A DNA stretch of 64,000 nucleotides from Drosophila miranda (lineage: Eukaryota; Arthropoda; Insecta; Diptera; Drosophilidae). A program made the translations under genes and the position numbers. Location of the stretch: assembly GCF_003369915.1 (NCBI RefSeq), contig NW_022881614.1:14748001-14812000 (forward strand). The letters run 5' to 3'. This document shows positions 1 through 11,980 of this stretch, in pieces. The notes below the pieces were generated by a model. That model worked only from the letters and a program-made list of their open reading frames with translations. It made no database searches and had not been told where the DNA came from. Position 1 is the stretch's first letter, and each line of letters starts with the position of its first letter.

Positions 1-570
1 CTAGGTACAGCGGTTGTTTCAGCGAGGGACACAGGAACAACTCCATAGTCTGCTTCTGGCCTCCATACGTCATTACTGTCGACACATGTCCCAGTATTTT
101 ATGAGGAGTGCCGCCCGCTGTTTGTACTGAGAATTTCTTTATGTCTTGAAGTTTCAGCTCCAGTTCTCCTATCACTTCCAGGCCACCTTTCCCCAGAAGG
201 CTCACCGATGCCCCTGTATCCAGTAGTCCCATCAGCGTCCTCGGGCCCAACTTCACTCGTGCGAATGGCCTGTCATCCTGACGAATTGCCGAGTGGACTG
301 CAGCACACACCTGGAGCCGCCTTCTCTTTCGCCCCTGAAACCTGTCCCGAGCCCGCTGTGCTCTGACTGCTCCCGTTCGGATACTCTCATCGAGTTCGTC
401 CCCCATTATCCGATTCCTGGCCTGTTCGTACTGCCGCTGTCTTTCCTTTATCGGCTTGCGTTCGGACCATCTAGCTTCGGGTAATACCGCTTGGTTAACC
501 TTATATATGGTAGTGTAAATATTCTTATTGCTACTTCTTTCCTTAGGGGTATCTAATTTAACGTTGGAGG
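1..570 (-). CDS. Retrotransposon aspartic protease region (partial)
   Basis: On the minus strand, about 180-260 reads in one frame as a retropepsin core: GLLDTGASVSLLG, with the active-site D-T-G at about 210-220. It is followed by a strand region and a second conserved segment near the window edge. The protein is cut by the edge, and the join to Gag (about 484-577) is not open in one frame, so a frameshift or Gag/Pol frame change lies between them. The role is cleavage of the Gag-Pol polyprotein. Confidence 0.7.
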
Positions 571-576
571 GCCTAT

Positions 577-2082
577 CTATTGGCTGCTTCGCGGCGACGT
601 GGAACTCGACTCCTCCAATTGCGTCGTGCTCCTTTTCGCGTTTCCCGGCCGACATTTAGGACATTTAGGGAGGATGACCCCGGCCAGCCCGCACTTGTAG
701 CAGAACAGGTTACGTACGGCCGACTCACACTCAAAATAGGTGTGACCCGGCTGAGCGCAATTCCAGCACTTCAGCTGGGTGCGGTCGCCTCCGGATTCCC
801 TCGTCCTATGGACAGCATCCAATGCCTCGGTCTGTTCCTCCGGGTCGTGAGTGTTCGCATCCAATTCATGTACTTTTTGATCTTCCCTGCGCCTACTACC
901 CCCATGGTCTGGACCGCTCCTTGTCCCTCGCGTCGCCAGCAGTTTCTCGGCGTCCGCACACTCTTCTCGCAGCTTCTGGAGATTTGGTATCTGCATTGGA
1001 TAAATCACCCTCGAAATTGCATCCCTAATATTGATCTTTATGATCTTTATTAGATCATAATCCGAGAACGGATTCAGCAATCTCGACCTCAACACCAACA
1101 TCTCCTGGATGTACTGGTCCGCCGACTCCCCGTGGCGTTGTCGGCGTTCCCTGAGCTCTTGCTCTCGCTCGAACTCTGTCCGACGAACTTGAAACTGCTG
1201 CTGGAGACCATATCTCAGATTCGGCCAGTCCGGCATTCCTACCGTCCGCACATGCATCCAGTACCAATCCCTTGCGTGGCCACTGACCAATGTGTGAAAG
1301 GCTTTCAACACCTCCGCCCACGGTACCTGATACGACGTCTGTAGATGCTCCACCCGGAATATGAATTCCGCCACGGGCATCCCCTTTGGATCGCCGTCGA
1401 AGCTAAGTCCCCATCTTCGTATCTGCACTTGCTCCTGCCTAGCCTCTCCGAAACTCGGTCGATTCCTGTTAGGGTTTGCTCCTGCGCCCATCCCGTTGAA
1501 CAGCCACTCCTCCACGGGTCTCTGATCGGCTTGGGTCCTCTGATCGGCCTCCAATGTTCGGTTGTCCACGAACAAGTGCGTTGGATGTGCTTGCTGGTTC
1601 GCGGGTGCTTCCTGTTGACCTCCTCCCAGACTGGTTGCATTTGGTCCCCGATTCCTTCCATTCGCATCACTCGCCGTTCGCTCCGCTTTTAACGAACCCA
1701 CCACAGCGTTGATCTCTCGCATGAATTCTAGCATGTCTGCTTGAATTGACGATCTCAGCGCTTCCATTTGCTGCCCGAGCGACGCTCGGTAGGTCTCCTG
1801 TGCTTGGGCTAAGGCTGCGTTCACGGCTGAGCTTAACTCGGACGGTAACACCAGGTCCTTACGGGTTCGCTGTTGACCTCCTACCGCTCCGGCCTCTGGG
1901 TCCTCCTGGTACAACCCCGCATGTACGTTTTCCGCCACTTGCGACGGCCCTTCCAGCCTACTGCCGGCTTTACCGTCCTGGGACCGAGTCGTCGGCATGT
2001 TGTACGGCTGGTACCTGCGCTGTGCCTCTGGGCTACGCCTTGTCTTCCCCGACCCTTTAAAAATCTCCGGGTCACTCATCAA
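577..2082 (-). CDS. Retrotransposon Gag (501 aa)
   Basis: Open frame of 501 residues. The N-terminal half is low-complexity and Q/E rich with a short coiled region. The middle is a capsid-like helical region around the motif WGLSFDGDPKGMPVAEFIFR (residues about 225-245), typical of Gypsy-class Gag in which a retrotransposon gag domain binds RNA and assembles particles. Near the C-terminus are a CCHC zinc knuckle (CWNCAQPGHTYFEC) and a second, less regular one (CYKCGLAGVILPKC, His replaced). The start ATG at 2082 is the first in frame after the leader. The ORF is undamaged. Confidence 0.85.
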   Translation of the reverse strand: MMSDPEIFKGSGKTRRSPEAQRRYQPYNMPTTRSQDGKAGSRLEGPSQVAENVHAGLYQEDPEAGAVGGQQRTRKDLVLPSELSSAVNAALAQAQETYRASLGQQMEALRSSIQADMLEFMREINAVVGSLKAERTASDANGRNRGPNATSLGGGQQEAPANQQAHPTHLFVDNRTLEADQRTQADQRPVEEWLFNGMGAGANPNRNRPSFGEARQEQVQIRRWGLSFDGDPKGMPVAEFIFRVEHLQTSYQVPWAEVLKAFHTLVSGHARDWYWMHVRTVGMPDWPNLRYGLQQQFQVRRTEFEREQELRERRQRHGESADQYIQEMLVLRSRLLNPFSDYDLIKIIKINIRDAISRVIYPMQIPNLQKLREECADAEKLLATRGTRSGPDHGGSRRREDQKVHELDANTHDPEEQTEALDAVHRTRESGGDRTQLKCWNCAQPGHTYFECESAVRNLFCYKCGLAGVILPKCPKCRPGNAKRSTTQLEESSSTSPRSSQ

Positions 2083-3160
2083 CCAATTTTCCTAACGTAC
2101 TCCTTTCCTTCGTCTATTCCCTATTTACTTAACTATCTTGGTGATGAATAAATTGGATTGTTTATTATCTGACTACCCTACTCCACTAAACACCTAGTTC
2201 CTGGCTAATTAATCCTTAATACCTTCAATCGTAAGGAGAAAACAAATAAATAAATAGTGCAATAAATAAATAAGCGAATAATTAATTCCATGTTTAGATA
2301 ACCAAATAAATAAATTTAAATACATAAATCGGTTAATTTAAATCAATAAATTGATAAATCTAAATATCTAAATTGATTCAATCAAATAAATAAACACCTA
2401 CATCTACAATTAATCGCCTAATTAAATGCAACACTAAATAACTAAATACTTCCTCTCCCAAACAAATACTCTTTTCCCGATGACTTGCCTAATGCCTACT
2501 TCTAAAATTGCTTTTAAACAATGCTAGCGAGAATCGTCAGTCCTCAAAAAAAAATGATTTCCCTTTGGGTTTTCTTGCTTGGGCTTTCCAATAGTCTGCT
2601 AAATCACTAACAAAAAAAACATATAATTCCCAGACTGCTTCAGACAAAAATTCACCTTTAATTTGTTTGGTGGGACGAGAGACAACTGCATTAATTGTTT
2701 TGCAGGTGAGCGGACTCCCTTCTTTTCCCCTTGCTATTTACCTTCGCTTACTTTTTCTAAGTGCCAACTCCCTTCGCTGTTTCCTCCCTCAGATCACCGT
2801 GGATCCCCCAGAATCGGACAACGACGTTAATGCCTCTGGACATAACCCGGACCACGACTCGACAGATCCTCCGGAACCTCTTCCTCTTTTCAGATCCAGA
2901 CAGCGAGCTCCACGAGTCGGACAACGAGGCTACTACCACCTGGTAATACCTGGACCACAACTCGGGACACACACTTCCTTCCCTTCTACCTCCGATACAT
3001 AACTACCATGTCCATTTTCCTCTCTTCTACTTATCTCAGCGGCTACGACGGCTAGGATTTATTCCCGGCTCGCGGACCGGCTGAGTTTCGTTCTACCCGG
3101 GTTCCATTTTACACCGGGTCTTTAAGACTCGCGTTTAAAATCGATCCCTTCTATTACCAT
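2083..3160 (-). other. Untranslated leader of the Gypsy-class element
   Basis: About 1.08 kb between primer site and Gag start, with no convincing ORF. The part at 2150-2520 is very A/T rich with many AAATAAATAA-type runs. An internal leader this long is unusual but fits elements with long LTRs. Confidence 0.6.
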
Positions 3161-3169
3161 TGGGCGCCA
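3161..3169 (-). promoter_or_regulatory. Primer binding site, tRNA-Lys type
   Basis: Two bases inside the LTR end, the minus strand reads TGGCGCCCA. It begins with TGG, the complement of a tRNA CCA tail, and matches the start of the primer site used by elements primed with tRNA-Lys. Confidence 0.7.
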
Positions 3170-3171
3170 TT

Positions 3172-4314
3172 TGTTATGATCCGCCTCTTTGCCACCCTGG
3201 CCTATCGTTCCCAGCTAGCTCACGGGGAAGTCAGGGGTGTTTCCCGCCCGATAAGCCAGGGGACGGATTGAACAAAACAAAAAAACAAAAAAAAAACATA
3301 CAAAAAAAACAAATCTAATTTATAGGACAGACTTGTCCTCGTTGGCACTTTCGTCAGCGGGGATAGTTGGTTTCGTTATCCCTAGCAGGGTCCCACCCTT
3401 CCATGAGCGCCACCTTTTGAATTCGCTCCCTTTTCATATTCAGGGTCCCGCTCTTCTTCTCGCTCTCGTCCCACCCAACTACCGTTTTCTATTCACTCAT
3501 GACTCTTTTCAAATTTTCATTTTTATATCCATTATATTTTCATATTTAACTTGAACATTATTAACTAATAATCTAGGTTTATATAAAGGAAACAAATACT
3601 AACACAAAAATACTAACAACAAAATAAACCCTATTTCGGCCGAATTGGCAGCCCCCTTTGATAAAAGTTGTTGCTTCCTGATGCTTGCTGATGTTTACGT
3701 TTGATCGTGGTGTTTTTTTATATGATCGTGATATATTGTTTAATTGTGGGTCGGACGGGTGTAGATGTGCGAAATGTGGTGATGTTATGTGATGTGTTAT
3801 GAATGAGGGTATACATGCGTGGGTTGTGTGTGATGTGGGTGGATGAAGGTGGGTGTGTGTGAATCGTGTGTGTGTATTTCTGCTTTGAAGTCCGGATTCT
3901 TTCCCCGGGGGGGGCTGGTGTGTGGGGACAGAAACGTGTCTCCAGTCGGTGCTCCGCTGACGGTTCCTTGGTGCCGGTGCTCCGCTGACGGTTCTCGCAT
4001 CAGTTTTCCGGCCTGGCCAGTACCGGGATGCTGCTGCCGATGTCCGCCGCTTCTGCTGATGTTGATGCCTGCCGCTGATGTCTTGGTGGGATCGTCGTCT
4101 CAACGATCACCGATTTTGTTTCCTTTTTTTCTTTCAGGGCACGTGCGGCCTCCACTATTCTCCACCGGAAACTCTCTCTTTTCTTCCTCCTCGCCCCGTT
4201 TCCTTTTCTCCCACGCAACTCTGCCACTGCTTCCCAGGATCCACTATAGATGCCGCTGTCTCTTTCTTCTCCAGCCCTGATACCTATCGGCTCTGTCCAA
4301 AACCGCCCATAACA
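3172..4314 (-). repeat. 5' LTR, 1143 bp
   Basis: The ends are TGTTATG and CATAACA, a 7-bp perfect inverted terminal repeat with the TG...CA boundary of LTRs. One end abuts the primer site and the other abuts unique DNA upstream of the CACHD1-like gene. A G-rich tract lies at 3905-3915. Confidence 0.85.
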
Positions 4315-4623
4315 ACTATACTACTAATTTTCTAAGTTAAAACAGAATGAAAAGTGTGATTAAATGTTAAAAGAAAGCTGCCCCAATTCATTCAACCAAT
4401 GAGCCCTCATTTGCCAAGCCGCACGCTGACGAAGCATACACATATCTTAACAGAAATTCCATAAACAAGACAGCGTGGAAGACAAAAGGGATTCAGGTAA
4501 TATGGTCTTCTTTACTGGCCAATCTTTAAGTGAACTTGAATTGGTTCCTGTTTTCAGTGATGCGGTAACCCGCTTATGTGCCAGTGGCCAGTGTGCCAGT
4601 ATTGTCCAAAAGATTGATACAAC
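4315..4623 (+). other. Short intergenic/5' region of the CACHD1-like gene
   Basis: About 310 bp between the LTR and the start codon. It presumably holds the 5' UTR and part of the promoter. No TATA box or other clear element was recognised. Confidence 0.4.
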
Positions 4624-7600
4624 ATGTGGCTCAGCAGCAGCTTGCACATCGCGTTGCTTGTCCTGGCAGCGCTGGCGTCTCCAACTATCAGCCAACACGT
4701 TCCTCTAATCATATCCAACAAAACAAGCAATGCCAACAAAGTGCCTACAGACTTGGGGGTCGAAGGAGCAGCTGGCTTTATGCCCCTCCAGCAGACGTCG
4801 GCGAGCGTTTTCTTTACCAACTATAATCAGCAAAACGTGATGCAGCTGCGACACAACATGAAGAGCAAGCTACGCAGCATACGCAATGTGGAGATGCGAG
4901 TGGCCAAAATACAAGTAAGTGTCCCAGCCGATTTTCCCGATGAACTTCCGTCTAATCCCGGCCATTCCTAGGAAATCTTTGACGCTATACACTTTACCAG
5001 TGCAAACGGAGCAGCGCCAGCTCGTCAGTCGTTCACCAATGACAGCGCGCAGGCCAATCCCCAACTGCAGCGGGACTTAAAGCTGTTTAGCAAGCGTCTC
5101 AGCAAGAAGCTCCTGAAAGCCACCCACTTAGTTCTGGAGCTGCGCGATCTGTTTCGCTATAATCTCAGCAAAGTTCTGCAGTACAGCTACGATGACGAGG
5201 ATGAGGAACTGGAGAGTGAGTTTGACATGGATTCGGAAATGGAAGACTTTCATGCCAAGAAACCAGATCAAGAAACCCAGAATCAGCTCTACTTAAATAC
5301 CCAAATCGAGAATTGTCAGCCTGATTATGAGAATGATCTGGACACTGCCTCCTCTGCCACGTCCCAGTCTCTCCATTATAACAAGCAGCAGATACAAATC
5401 CTCAACTATCTCAAGTCGGATGATGCGCGCGGCGCATTCCTGAATGAAAACAATGCCCGATCATTGGCTGTCAATGGTTACATATCCGATCAGCTCTTCC
5501 AACTCAAGCGGAGGCTCGGCCTGAGCGATGCAGAAGCCTCAAATACCAGCGGCAACCACTTCAAGCACATATACTTCCTTTCCAATTCCGATGGAGCCCC
5601 AGCTAGCCTCCACTTCCGACAGCTCTATGTTTCGGCCATTAAGCAAAAGTTTGTGCTGCTCCTCATCGATGTGGGATCGGCTCTGAACGCCGAGTTGTTT
5701 GATCTCACTAAAAATTTGGGTAAATATTACATTTAGACCTCTTCCTCAGCTTCAGAGATCACAGTTTGAGTTTCTTGCAGTTCACGAGATGCTGCAGCTG
5801 CTAGAGGACACGGATAAAGTCTCGCTGGTGACGGTTGCCAGCGAGGCGAACATTATGGCTCTGGATGCCTTCCCGTCGGAAGCTGTGCACGGAGTTTATG
5901 GTGCCACCCGTGCCCACAAGGAAGAGATACTTAGCTATGTGAACAACTTGAGCCGGGCCCACGCTCTAACCAACCATACATTGGGATTCGAGTATGCATT
6001 TCATCTGCTCCGACGCCTCCAGAAATCGGGAATGCTTAACACAGCGGAGCAACCAGTAGAGTTTGTGTATGTGACGCGTGGCCTCCTGACCAACTTATCG
6101 GATGCCATGGCTGTTCTTCGAGTGGTTGCTGAGGGCCAGGGACACCTCAAAGCCCCAGTGATCATCAATACCTGCGCCGTGGTCCTGGATGAAAAGCGAA
6201 TTATGTACGAGAAGCAATTCCTCAGCGATGTGGCTACCCAGAACTATACAAAATACGAAATTAATGTGACAAAATGGTGGCCCATTGGACAACAGCCCTC
6301 ACAGTTGGCTGGGCGCTTCTTTGTGCTCAGCAAAATGCATGCGGAAACGTTGCTTCCGCAAACCAGTTCCCGGATCTTTGGTCAGCTTTTCGTGGAACGT
6401 TATTTGACGGACACGTTGGAGGTCCATCCTCCCATTGTGGATGCAGAGAGCGGAGGTGAGAGCTCTGTGCACTCTTTTCCACAATCCTCTATAATATTCC
6501 TCCCCTTCGCAGATGTTCTGGTCTCTATAACGCATGCAGTGCCTCCATATGGTGTTGTAGGAGTCAACTTGTACCTGGCGGATCTTCTAGAGGATCTGCT
6601 CAACTACCCCAGTGCTGCTCCCAGTGCCAGGCAGGGCAGTGGCTATGCCTTCCTCCTCGATCGCTCCTCGGGCAACACTCTGGCCCACCCGGCCTTTCCC
6701 CGCCCGCTCATCCAGCGAGAGACCTCGTATCCCGTGAATATTGCTTACCTAGAGAACGCCACGGACTTCTCCGGCCACATTCGGGAGCGCCTCCTGCACG
6801 AGGAGAGTGGCAATGCCACAACGGAAGTTTATCTCGGCAAGCAGCGGCTGCAGCGCACCTACCTCTGGCAATCCGTGCTGGGCATCTACGTGGTGTGCTT
6901 GGTGAGTTGTGGCAGCGATGTCATGCGGAATGATTCCGCGCAACGATACAACCTGAAGGATACCGTGTCCAACTACGAGCCTGGCTACTACGGAGAGAGC
7001 ATGGACTTGCTATATCATCGGCTGGACCTCGCCCAGGGCGGGACTTCAGTGCCTAAGATCTGTCGCTACTTCAGACAAATGTCCACAATGGGTGAGTACA
7101 TCGGGCACATGCCATAAAAGAGTCATCCCACATGGATTACATACTTGAATCTCTTGCAGATGCACCCACGCTGTTCCTTAGCGCAGCTGCCTTTGAGTCG
7201 CCATTCGGATTCCTGCACAACAACCGCCGGAGCACACAGCTCCGACATGTGGAAAACATTATGGCTTATCTAATGGAGCCGACCGACGTGCTGGCCAATC
7301 CCGGTCTGCGACCCAGCATACGGCATGAGGTGAGTATGCTCTACCAGGCCCTGCAGCAGCTGCGTCGTCGGCATCAGGATACACGAGGATCGCTGCGCGA
7401 TCACATCATTCGACGATACATGGCCAGTGTAAGTGGAGTGCTCCAGCTGTATCCGGGTTGCCTGCTCAACAGCAGCTACGATCCCACTCGGAGGCCATGG
7501 TTCCGTCAGGCCATGGCCCAGCCGGGGAAAATTGTGAGCACAGCCCCGTATCTGGATGCGGGAGGAGCCGGGTATATCGTTACCCTGGCGCACACCATCT

Positions 7601-9234
7601 TCGAGGGCAAGGCTCATGCCCTCCACTCGGCCCAGCAGGACAGGCCGGTGGGTGTGGTCGCCCTAGATGTACCCTATGCCTTCTACTATCGCCTGATCCT
7701 GGAGAGCACGCCGCTGTGCCAATTGCCGCACATGAAATGCCTGATATTCGAACACGAGGGCTACCTGCTGGCCCATCCCAGTATGCTGCAGCCGGCCACT
7801 CCCACGAGGAATCAGAGGCGACCGCATGAGCATCTCACACACAAGGAATCGTACTTGGCCAACGACATGCTCAACCACGGCCAGCTGGTGCGGAAACTGG
7901 GTTGCGCCAGCTACCAGAACCGTACTCTGCAGCGCTACTACGCCTTCAACACCTCGTTGGCCAACATCCTGGGCAACGTGGTGCACGGCGAGCGGACCAA
8001 GTACGCCATTGCCCTGATCCGGGGCAGCAATCTCTTTGCCGCCGTGCTGAACTCCAGCTGCGACGGAGGAGCCTTCTGTCCGTGCAGCACCATCGACCGG
8101 GAGTGCCTCAACTGCAAGCGGATGGATCAGACGGACTGCGAATGCCCCTGCGAGTGCCCCATGGTGGGGGACGGAAACACATCCTCGTCCTTCGAGTACT
8201 ACGCCAACTACACGCAACACTTCCCATACTGCTCGCCTCCCAGCGAGCACTTCATAGCCCTGCCCCCGACCACCCAGTTGCTGAGCGGACTGCCAAGTTG
8301 TGTGGTAGCGGGAGGCTGCGAATCGTACTCCAGCCAGAGGGAGTGCCTGGGCGTGATGGGCTGCGAGTGGTGCCAGCAGGATGTCGAGGGAAATAGCTTC
8401 AGTAACTCCTTCTGTGCCTCCCAGGCCAGCTGCTTCAACGGTGTGCTGGCTTCATTGACGCCCTATGGCGAGCTCGACGAGCTGGAGCTGTTAGCTGCCC
8501 ATAATCCCCAGAGAGAGCAGCATGCCTATTCCGCCTTTGGACCCCTCGGGGGTGCCGTAGTCGTCCTTGCCATAGTCATTGCGTTTGCCATTTACTGCTA
8601 CAGGCACAACCTGGACTCCCAGGCCCAGGAACAGTTCTACGTAGACTCCGTTCAGGAGGAGAACTACGGATTGCCGCTGTCCAGATTCTACTTTGACGAC
8701 TGCAAAGCCCACGACGAGCCTCCGCTTGGAGGGGGCTACGATCACACGGCCGCCCAGCGGCAGCTAATGCATGCGGCGGACATTTCGCCCTATCACGTCT
8801 CCAGCGGCAGCAGCTACCGACGGCCGCCCAACGGGGAGTCCGATCATGGCTACAGCCCCATGACTCCGCACGAGGACAGCTCCGACCAGCAGTGTTTTAC
8901 CTTGGCTGAGCCGCTGCTCCTGAACGATAAGCGGCAGAGCAAGTCGGACACCATGTCCATATCCACCTCTATATCCAGTCCAACCAAACGCCAGCAGTCT
9001 TCGACACAGCCCAAGACTCATCCCTACTTGAGCAATCAGCCCATCTCGAAGACGGAGCGATACAAGCGTCAGCAGATGCAGGCCACGCCCTCGCCCTGTC
9101 GAGGACCACCGGGCGGCGGCGTCTATGGCCAGACAACGCTGCCCCTGTGCGCCGTCGAAGCTGACGAGACGCGACCCCACTACATACTGGCCCCCGTAAC
9201 GGTGCATCGGCACATGGAGACCGCCGAGTCGTAG
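4624..9234 (+). CDS. CACHD1: VWFA and Cache domain protein, CACHD1 orthologue
   Basis: Spliced CDS 4624-4914, 4972-5719, 5781-6455, 6513-7091, 7160-9234 (4368 nt, 1455 aa). All introns are 57-68 nt with GT/AG ends and phases agree. The signal peptide is about residues 1-22. A VWA domain follows at about 320-520; its metal site is imperfect (DVGSA instead of DxSxS). Then come Cache modules with RRPWF near 876, the alpha2delta-type RRPWY-like motif. A cysteine-rich juxtamembrane region lies at about 1064-1190 (ECPCECP, CEWC), one transmembrane helix at about 1226-1247, and a cytoplasmic tail of about 210 residues. The cysteine block and the Cys-to-TM order match vertebrate CACHD1, an alpha2delta-related modulator of voltage-gated calcium channels. 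No lesion was found. The fly orthologue is, I believe, CG16868. Confidence 0.88.
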
Positions 9235-9408
9235 TCCACATAGAACTGTTAAGTTTTAGTAGAGTAAGATGTTCGCTTGTTTGCCAACTAAATTAAGTGA
9301 CCCCCACGGGCAGTTCAACTGCCGCCCACCCCCGGAAGTTGGGCCCCGGATAACATGTCGACTACAGTGTAATCCACACCACGAATGTCCACGAATGTGC
9401 ATGTATAT
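9235..9408 (+). other. 3' flank of the CACHD1-like gene
   Basis: Presumed 3' UTR. No AATAAA was seen before the decayed retroelement begins, so the polyadenylation signal may have been lost or replaced. Confidence 0.35.
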
Positions 9409-9639
9409 TGTAAGGAAGCGATCCTGGGCTGGGGTACATATCTCAGTCTACTCCAGGGTCGAAATTACAGCAATATTTATAATCGGACCGACGATGGGGG
9501 ACGGGGCCGCAGTCCCGCCGACGGGGGCGATCGTAGCGTGGGACGGGGCAGTTGGTTTCACCGAGAACACTCCGGAATAGCGCCTTCAGGGCCCCACCGA
9601 ACTCAGAATCAATACGGAGGTCTTTACTATGCGATAATA

Positions 9640-10480
9640 CCGACAGGTGTCGCCGAGAGTACCTAGGCTATCGCCGGACAGTACTTACGGGACCCCGCCG
9701 GCCTGAGAGTTACTACGAAGCGGAAAGGGGGACTATGCTATGCGGGAATACCGACAAGTATCGCCGAGAGTATCTAGGCTATCGCCGGACGTTACTTACG
9801 GGACCCTGTCGGCCTAAGAATTACTACGACGCGGAAAGGGGAACTTTGTTATGCGGAAATACCGACAAGTATCGCCGAGAGTACCTAGGCTATCGCCGGA
9901 CGGTACTTACGGGACCCTGTCGGCCTAAGAATTACTACGTGGGTCAGGGATATCGACGAGCATCACCGAGAGTGCCTAGGCAATCGCCGGATAGCACTTA
10001 CGGGACACCACCGAACTAAGAATTACTACGGGGGTCGGGGATATCGACAAGCATCGCCGAGAGTGCCTAGGCAATCGCCGGATAGCACTTACGGGACACC
10101 GCCGAACTAAGAATTACTACGAGTTCGAGAATACCGACGCGTATCGCCGAGAGCGCTTAGGCAATCGCCGGATAGCACTCACGGGACACTATCGGGCTAA
10201 ACTTTACTGCGAAAATCTTTATCATACAGGGCAGGTATCGCCGAGAGGGCTTAGGCAATCGCCGGACAGCCCCTTCGGGACCCAGGGAACTACGGGGATC
10301 AGGCGAGACACCAACAGGAGTCACTGGGGGGCGCTTAGACGATCGTCGGATAGCGGCCTCGGGACCCTGCGGGGTCACAAACTACTGGAGGGAATCATGC
10401 GGAGGGAACAACGACAGGTATCACCGAGAATGCCTAGGCAATCGCCGGACAGCGGCCTCAGGACCCTGTCGGGCTACGAA
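9640..10480. repeat. Tandem array (111-bp and about 91-bp units) in left LTR
   Basis: The core CCTAGGCTATCGCCGGA recurs at 9662, 9773 and 9884 (111-bp period), then with CAATCGCC variants at 9975, 10066 and 10156 (about 91-bp period) and further degenerate copies to about 10440. The same monomers occur at 17118-18190. Confidence 0.85.
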
Positions 10481-11409
10481 CTACTGAATGGAATCACACG
10501 GACTCGGGCAAGAGGCGGGAGGAAAGGCAGAGAAGATGAAGCCCCGGGCCTCGAGGTTCCCTAGTGTATCGATTGTTGGAGGTCGTGCTATGTTTCTGTT
10601 ATATTCGTTACATTTCATTTTATTCTTTCTTGGTTCCCTACCTATCGCACCGCTCAGCAGCCCGTATACACTTCTAGAGGAACTCCCACGCTTGTACTCG
10701 TCGAAACCCTCCTCTTCCCCGTGGGTGCAGCGTAGATGCAGGATCTCCTCTCCGTAAGTGTAGTATCGATGCAGGGTCTTCTTCCCGTAAGCGCAGCGTC
10801 GATGCCGGATCTTCCCGTGCCACTGATAGCGTTGGCGTGGATCCGGGCCGCCACGTGTTTTTACTTTTTCCAAGCCACTCGAATTTTTCCGCGAACACGT
10901 CCGACTCCTACGACTGCCGCCAATCGACTTTTTCTTCCACGTTTTCCCAGCTCAGAGCCGGCGTTCTGCTGGCTCTCCGATCCAGCGTCAGCGTGGGCGG
11001 CTAGCGTCGTCATCTTTCCGCGGCGGCAGAGGGCTGGCGCCGTCGTTCCGCGTCTACGCTGCGCCGGTGACTTTCGTCTCTCTGTCTCGCTGCTGGCGCG
11101 TCGTTACTGGATTTGATTGCTGTTCTCAGCGGTCCTCTTCTGCCGTTGCTGCGTTGATGCTGTTATCTTATCTTTTCAGCGCTTCTCCTCTGCCGTTGCT
11201 GCGTCGATGCCGGCGGCTCGCTGTTCTCGGCGTTTCTCTTCTGCCGCTGCCGCGTCGATGCCGGCGGCTTATCTTTTCGGCGCTTCTCGTCTTCGGCCGT
11301 CGCTGAATTGATGCTGTTGGCTACCGTTTCGGCTCTTGGTGTATTTCTCTCTCTCTTTGGCTTCCGCTGCGTTGTTGTTGTCGGGTTTTGTTTCTTGGTG
11401 TATTCCTCC

Positions 11410-11700
11410 CCGTATTGGCGTCGGTGCCTTTAGGTTTCGGTTCTCGGTGTATTCACGCCGTTGCTGCGTCGATGCCGTTGGTTTTCGGTCCTCGGTGTAT
11501 TCACGCCGTTGCTGCGTCGATGCCGTTGGTTTTCGGTCCTCGGTGTATTCCTCTCTCGTTTTGGCTGCTGCTGCGTCGTTGTTGTTGGGTTTGTGCTCTC
11601 TCGGTGTATTCACGCCGTTGCTGCGTCGATGCCGTTGGTTTTCGGTCCTCGGTGTATTCCTCTCTCGTTTTGGCTGCTGCTGCGTCGTTGTTGTTGGGTT
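11410..11700. repeat. 48-bp minisatellite in left LTR/U3
   Basis: Units containing GTATTCACGCCGTTGCTGCG recur with a 48-bp period, interleaved with longer variants containing a CTGCTGCGTCGTTGTTG segment. The region 11110-11300 holds related but more diverged copies. Confidence 0.7.
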
Positions 11701-11980
11701 TTGGTTCTGAAAAGCCAGTGGTGTCCGCCGTGATCGCGACTTTCCCCCCCTTAAAAGAAGATAATAAGCTACGTGGGGCTTAGAGACCCCTCGGGCCGTA
11801 TAATATATAAAATTAATGTCATGTAGCCTTCGTGGCCTTCCCCCTCCTTAACCTAAAACTGAAAAGTCAATAAAGAAAAGTCAAAAATCTTAATTCTAAT
11901 AACGTAATCTCGGGCCCCTCCAAAGGGAAAATGACGGCGAACTGATGGGCGGAAAAAATGTGGGTGGAGCGTACGCTCCC

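Larger units (their letters stand above)
1..4314 (-). mobile_element. Gypsy-class LTR retrotransposon, 5' part (Osvaldo/Ulysses-like)
   Basis: Minus-strand element running off the left edge of the window. Reading down in coordinate it has a 5' LTR (3172-4314), a primer site, a leader of about 1.1 kb, a Gag ORF and then a protease region. RT, RNase H, integrase and the 3' LTR lie outside. A long LTR with a tRNA-Lys-type primer site recalls Osvaldo and Ulysses of Drosophila; that assignment is inference, because no RT from this copy is visible. The target-site duplication cannot be checked. Confidence 0.85.

Noticed and set aside
3579-4103. ORF inside the Gypsy LTR
   Set aside because: Low-complexity H/T/P translation of LTR sequence, with no family resemblance.
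8764-9213. Minus-strand ORFs opposite the CACHD1-like gene
   Set aside because: Shadows of GC-rich coding sequence; no domain and no independent support.
9552-10019. Plus-strand ORF of 155 aa with a repeated YRREYLGYRRT motif
   Set aside because: It translates the 111-bp tandem array, whose period is a multiple of three; it lies in an LTR on the antisense strand and matches no protein family.
9640-10480. Regularly spaced repeats resembling a CRISPR array
   Set aside because: The whole monomer is repeated, not a short repeat with unique spacers, the genome is an insect's, and the same array occurs in the other LTR.
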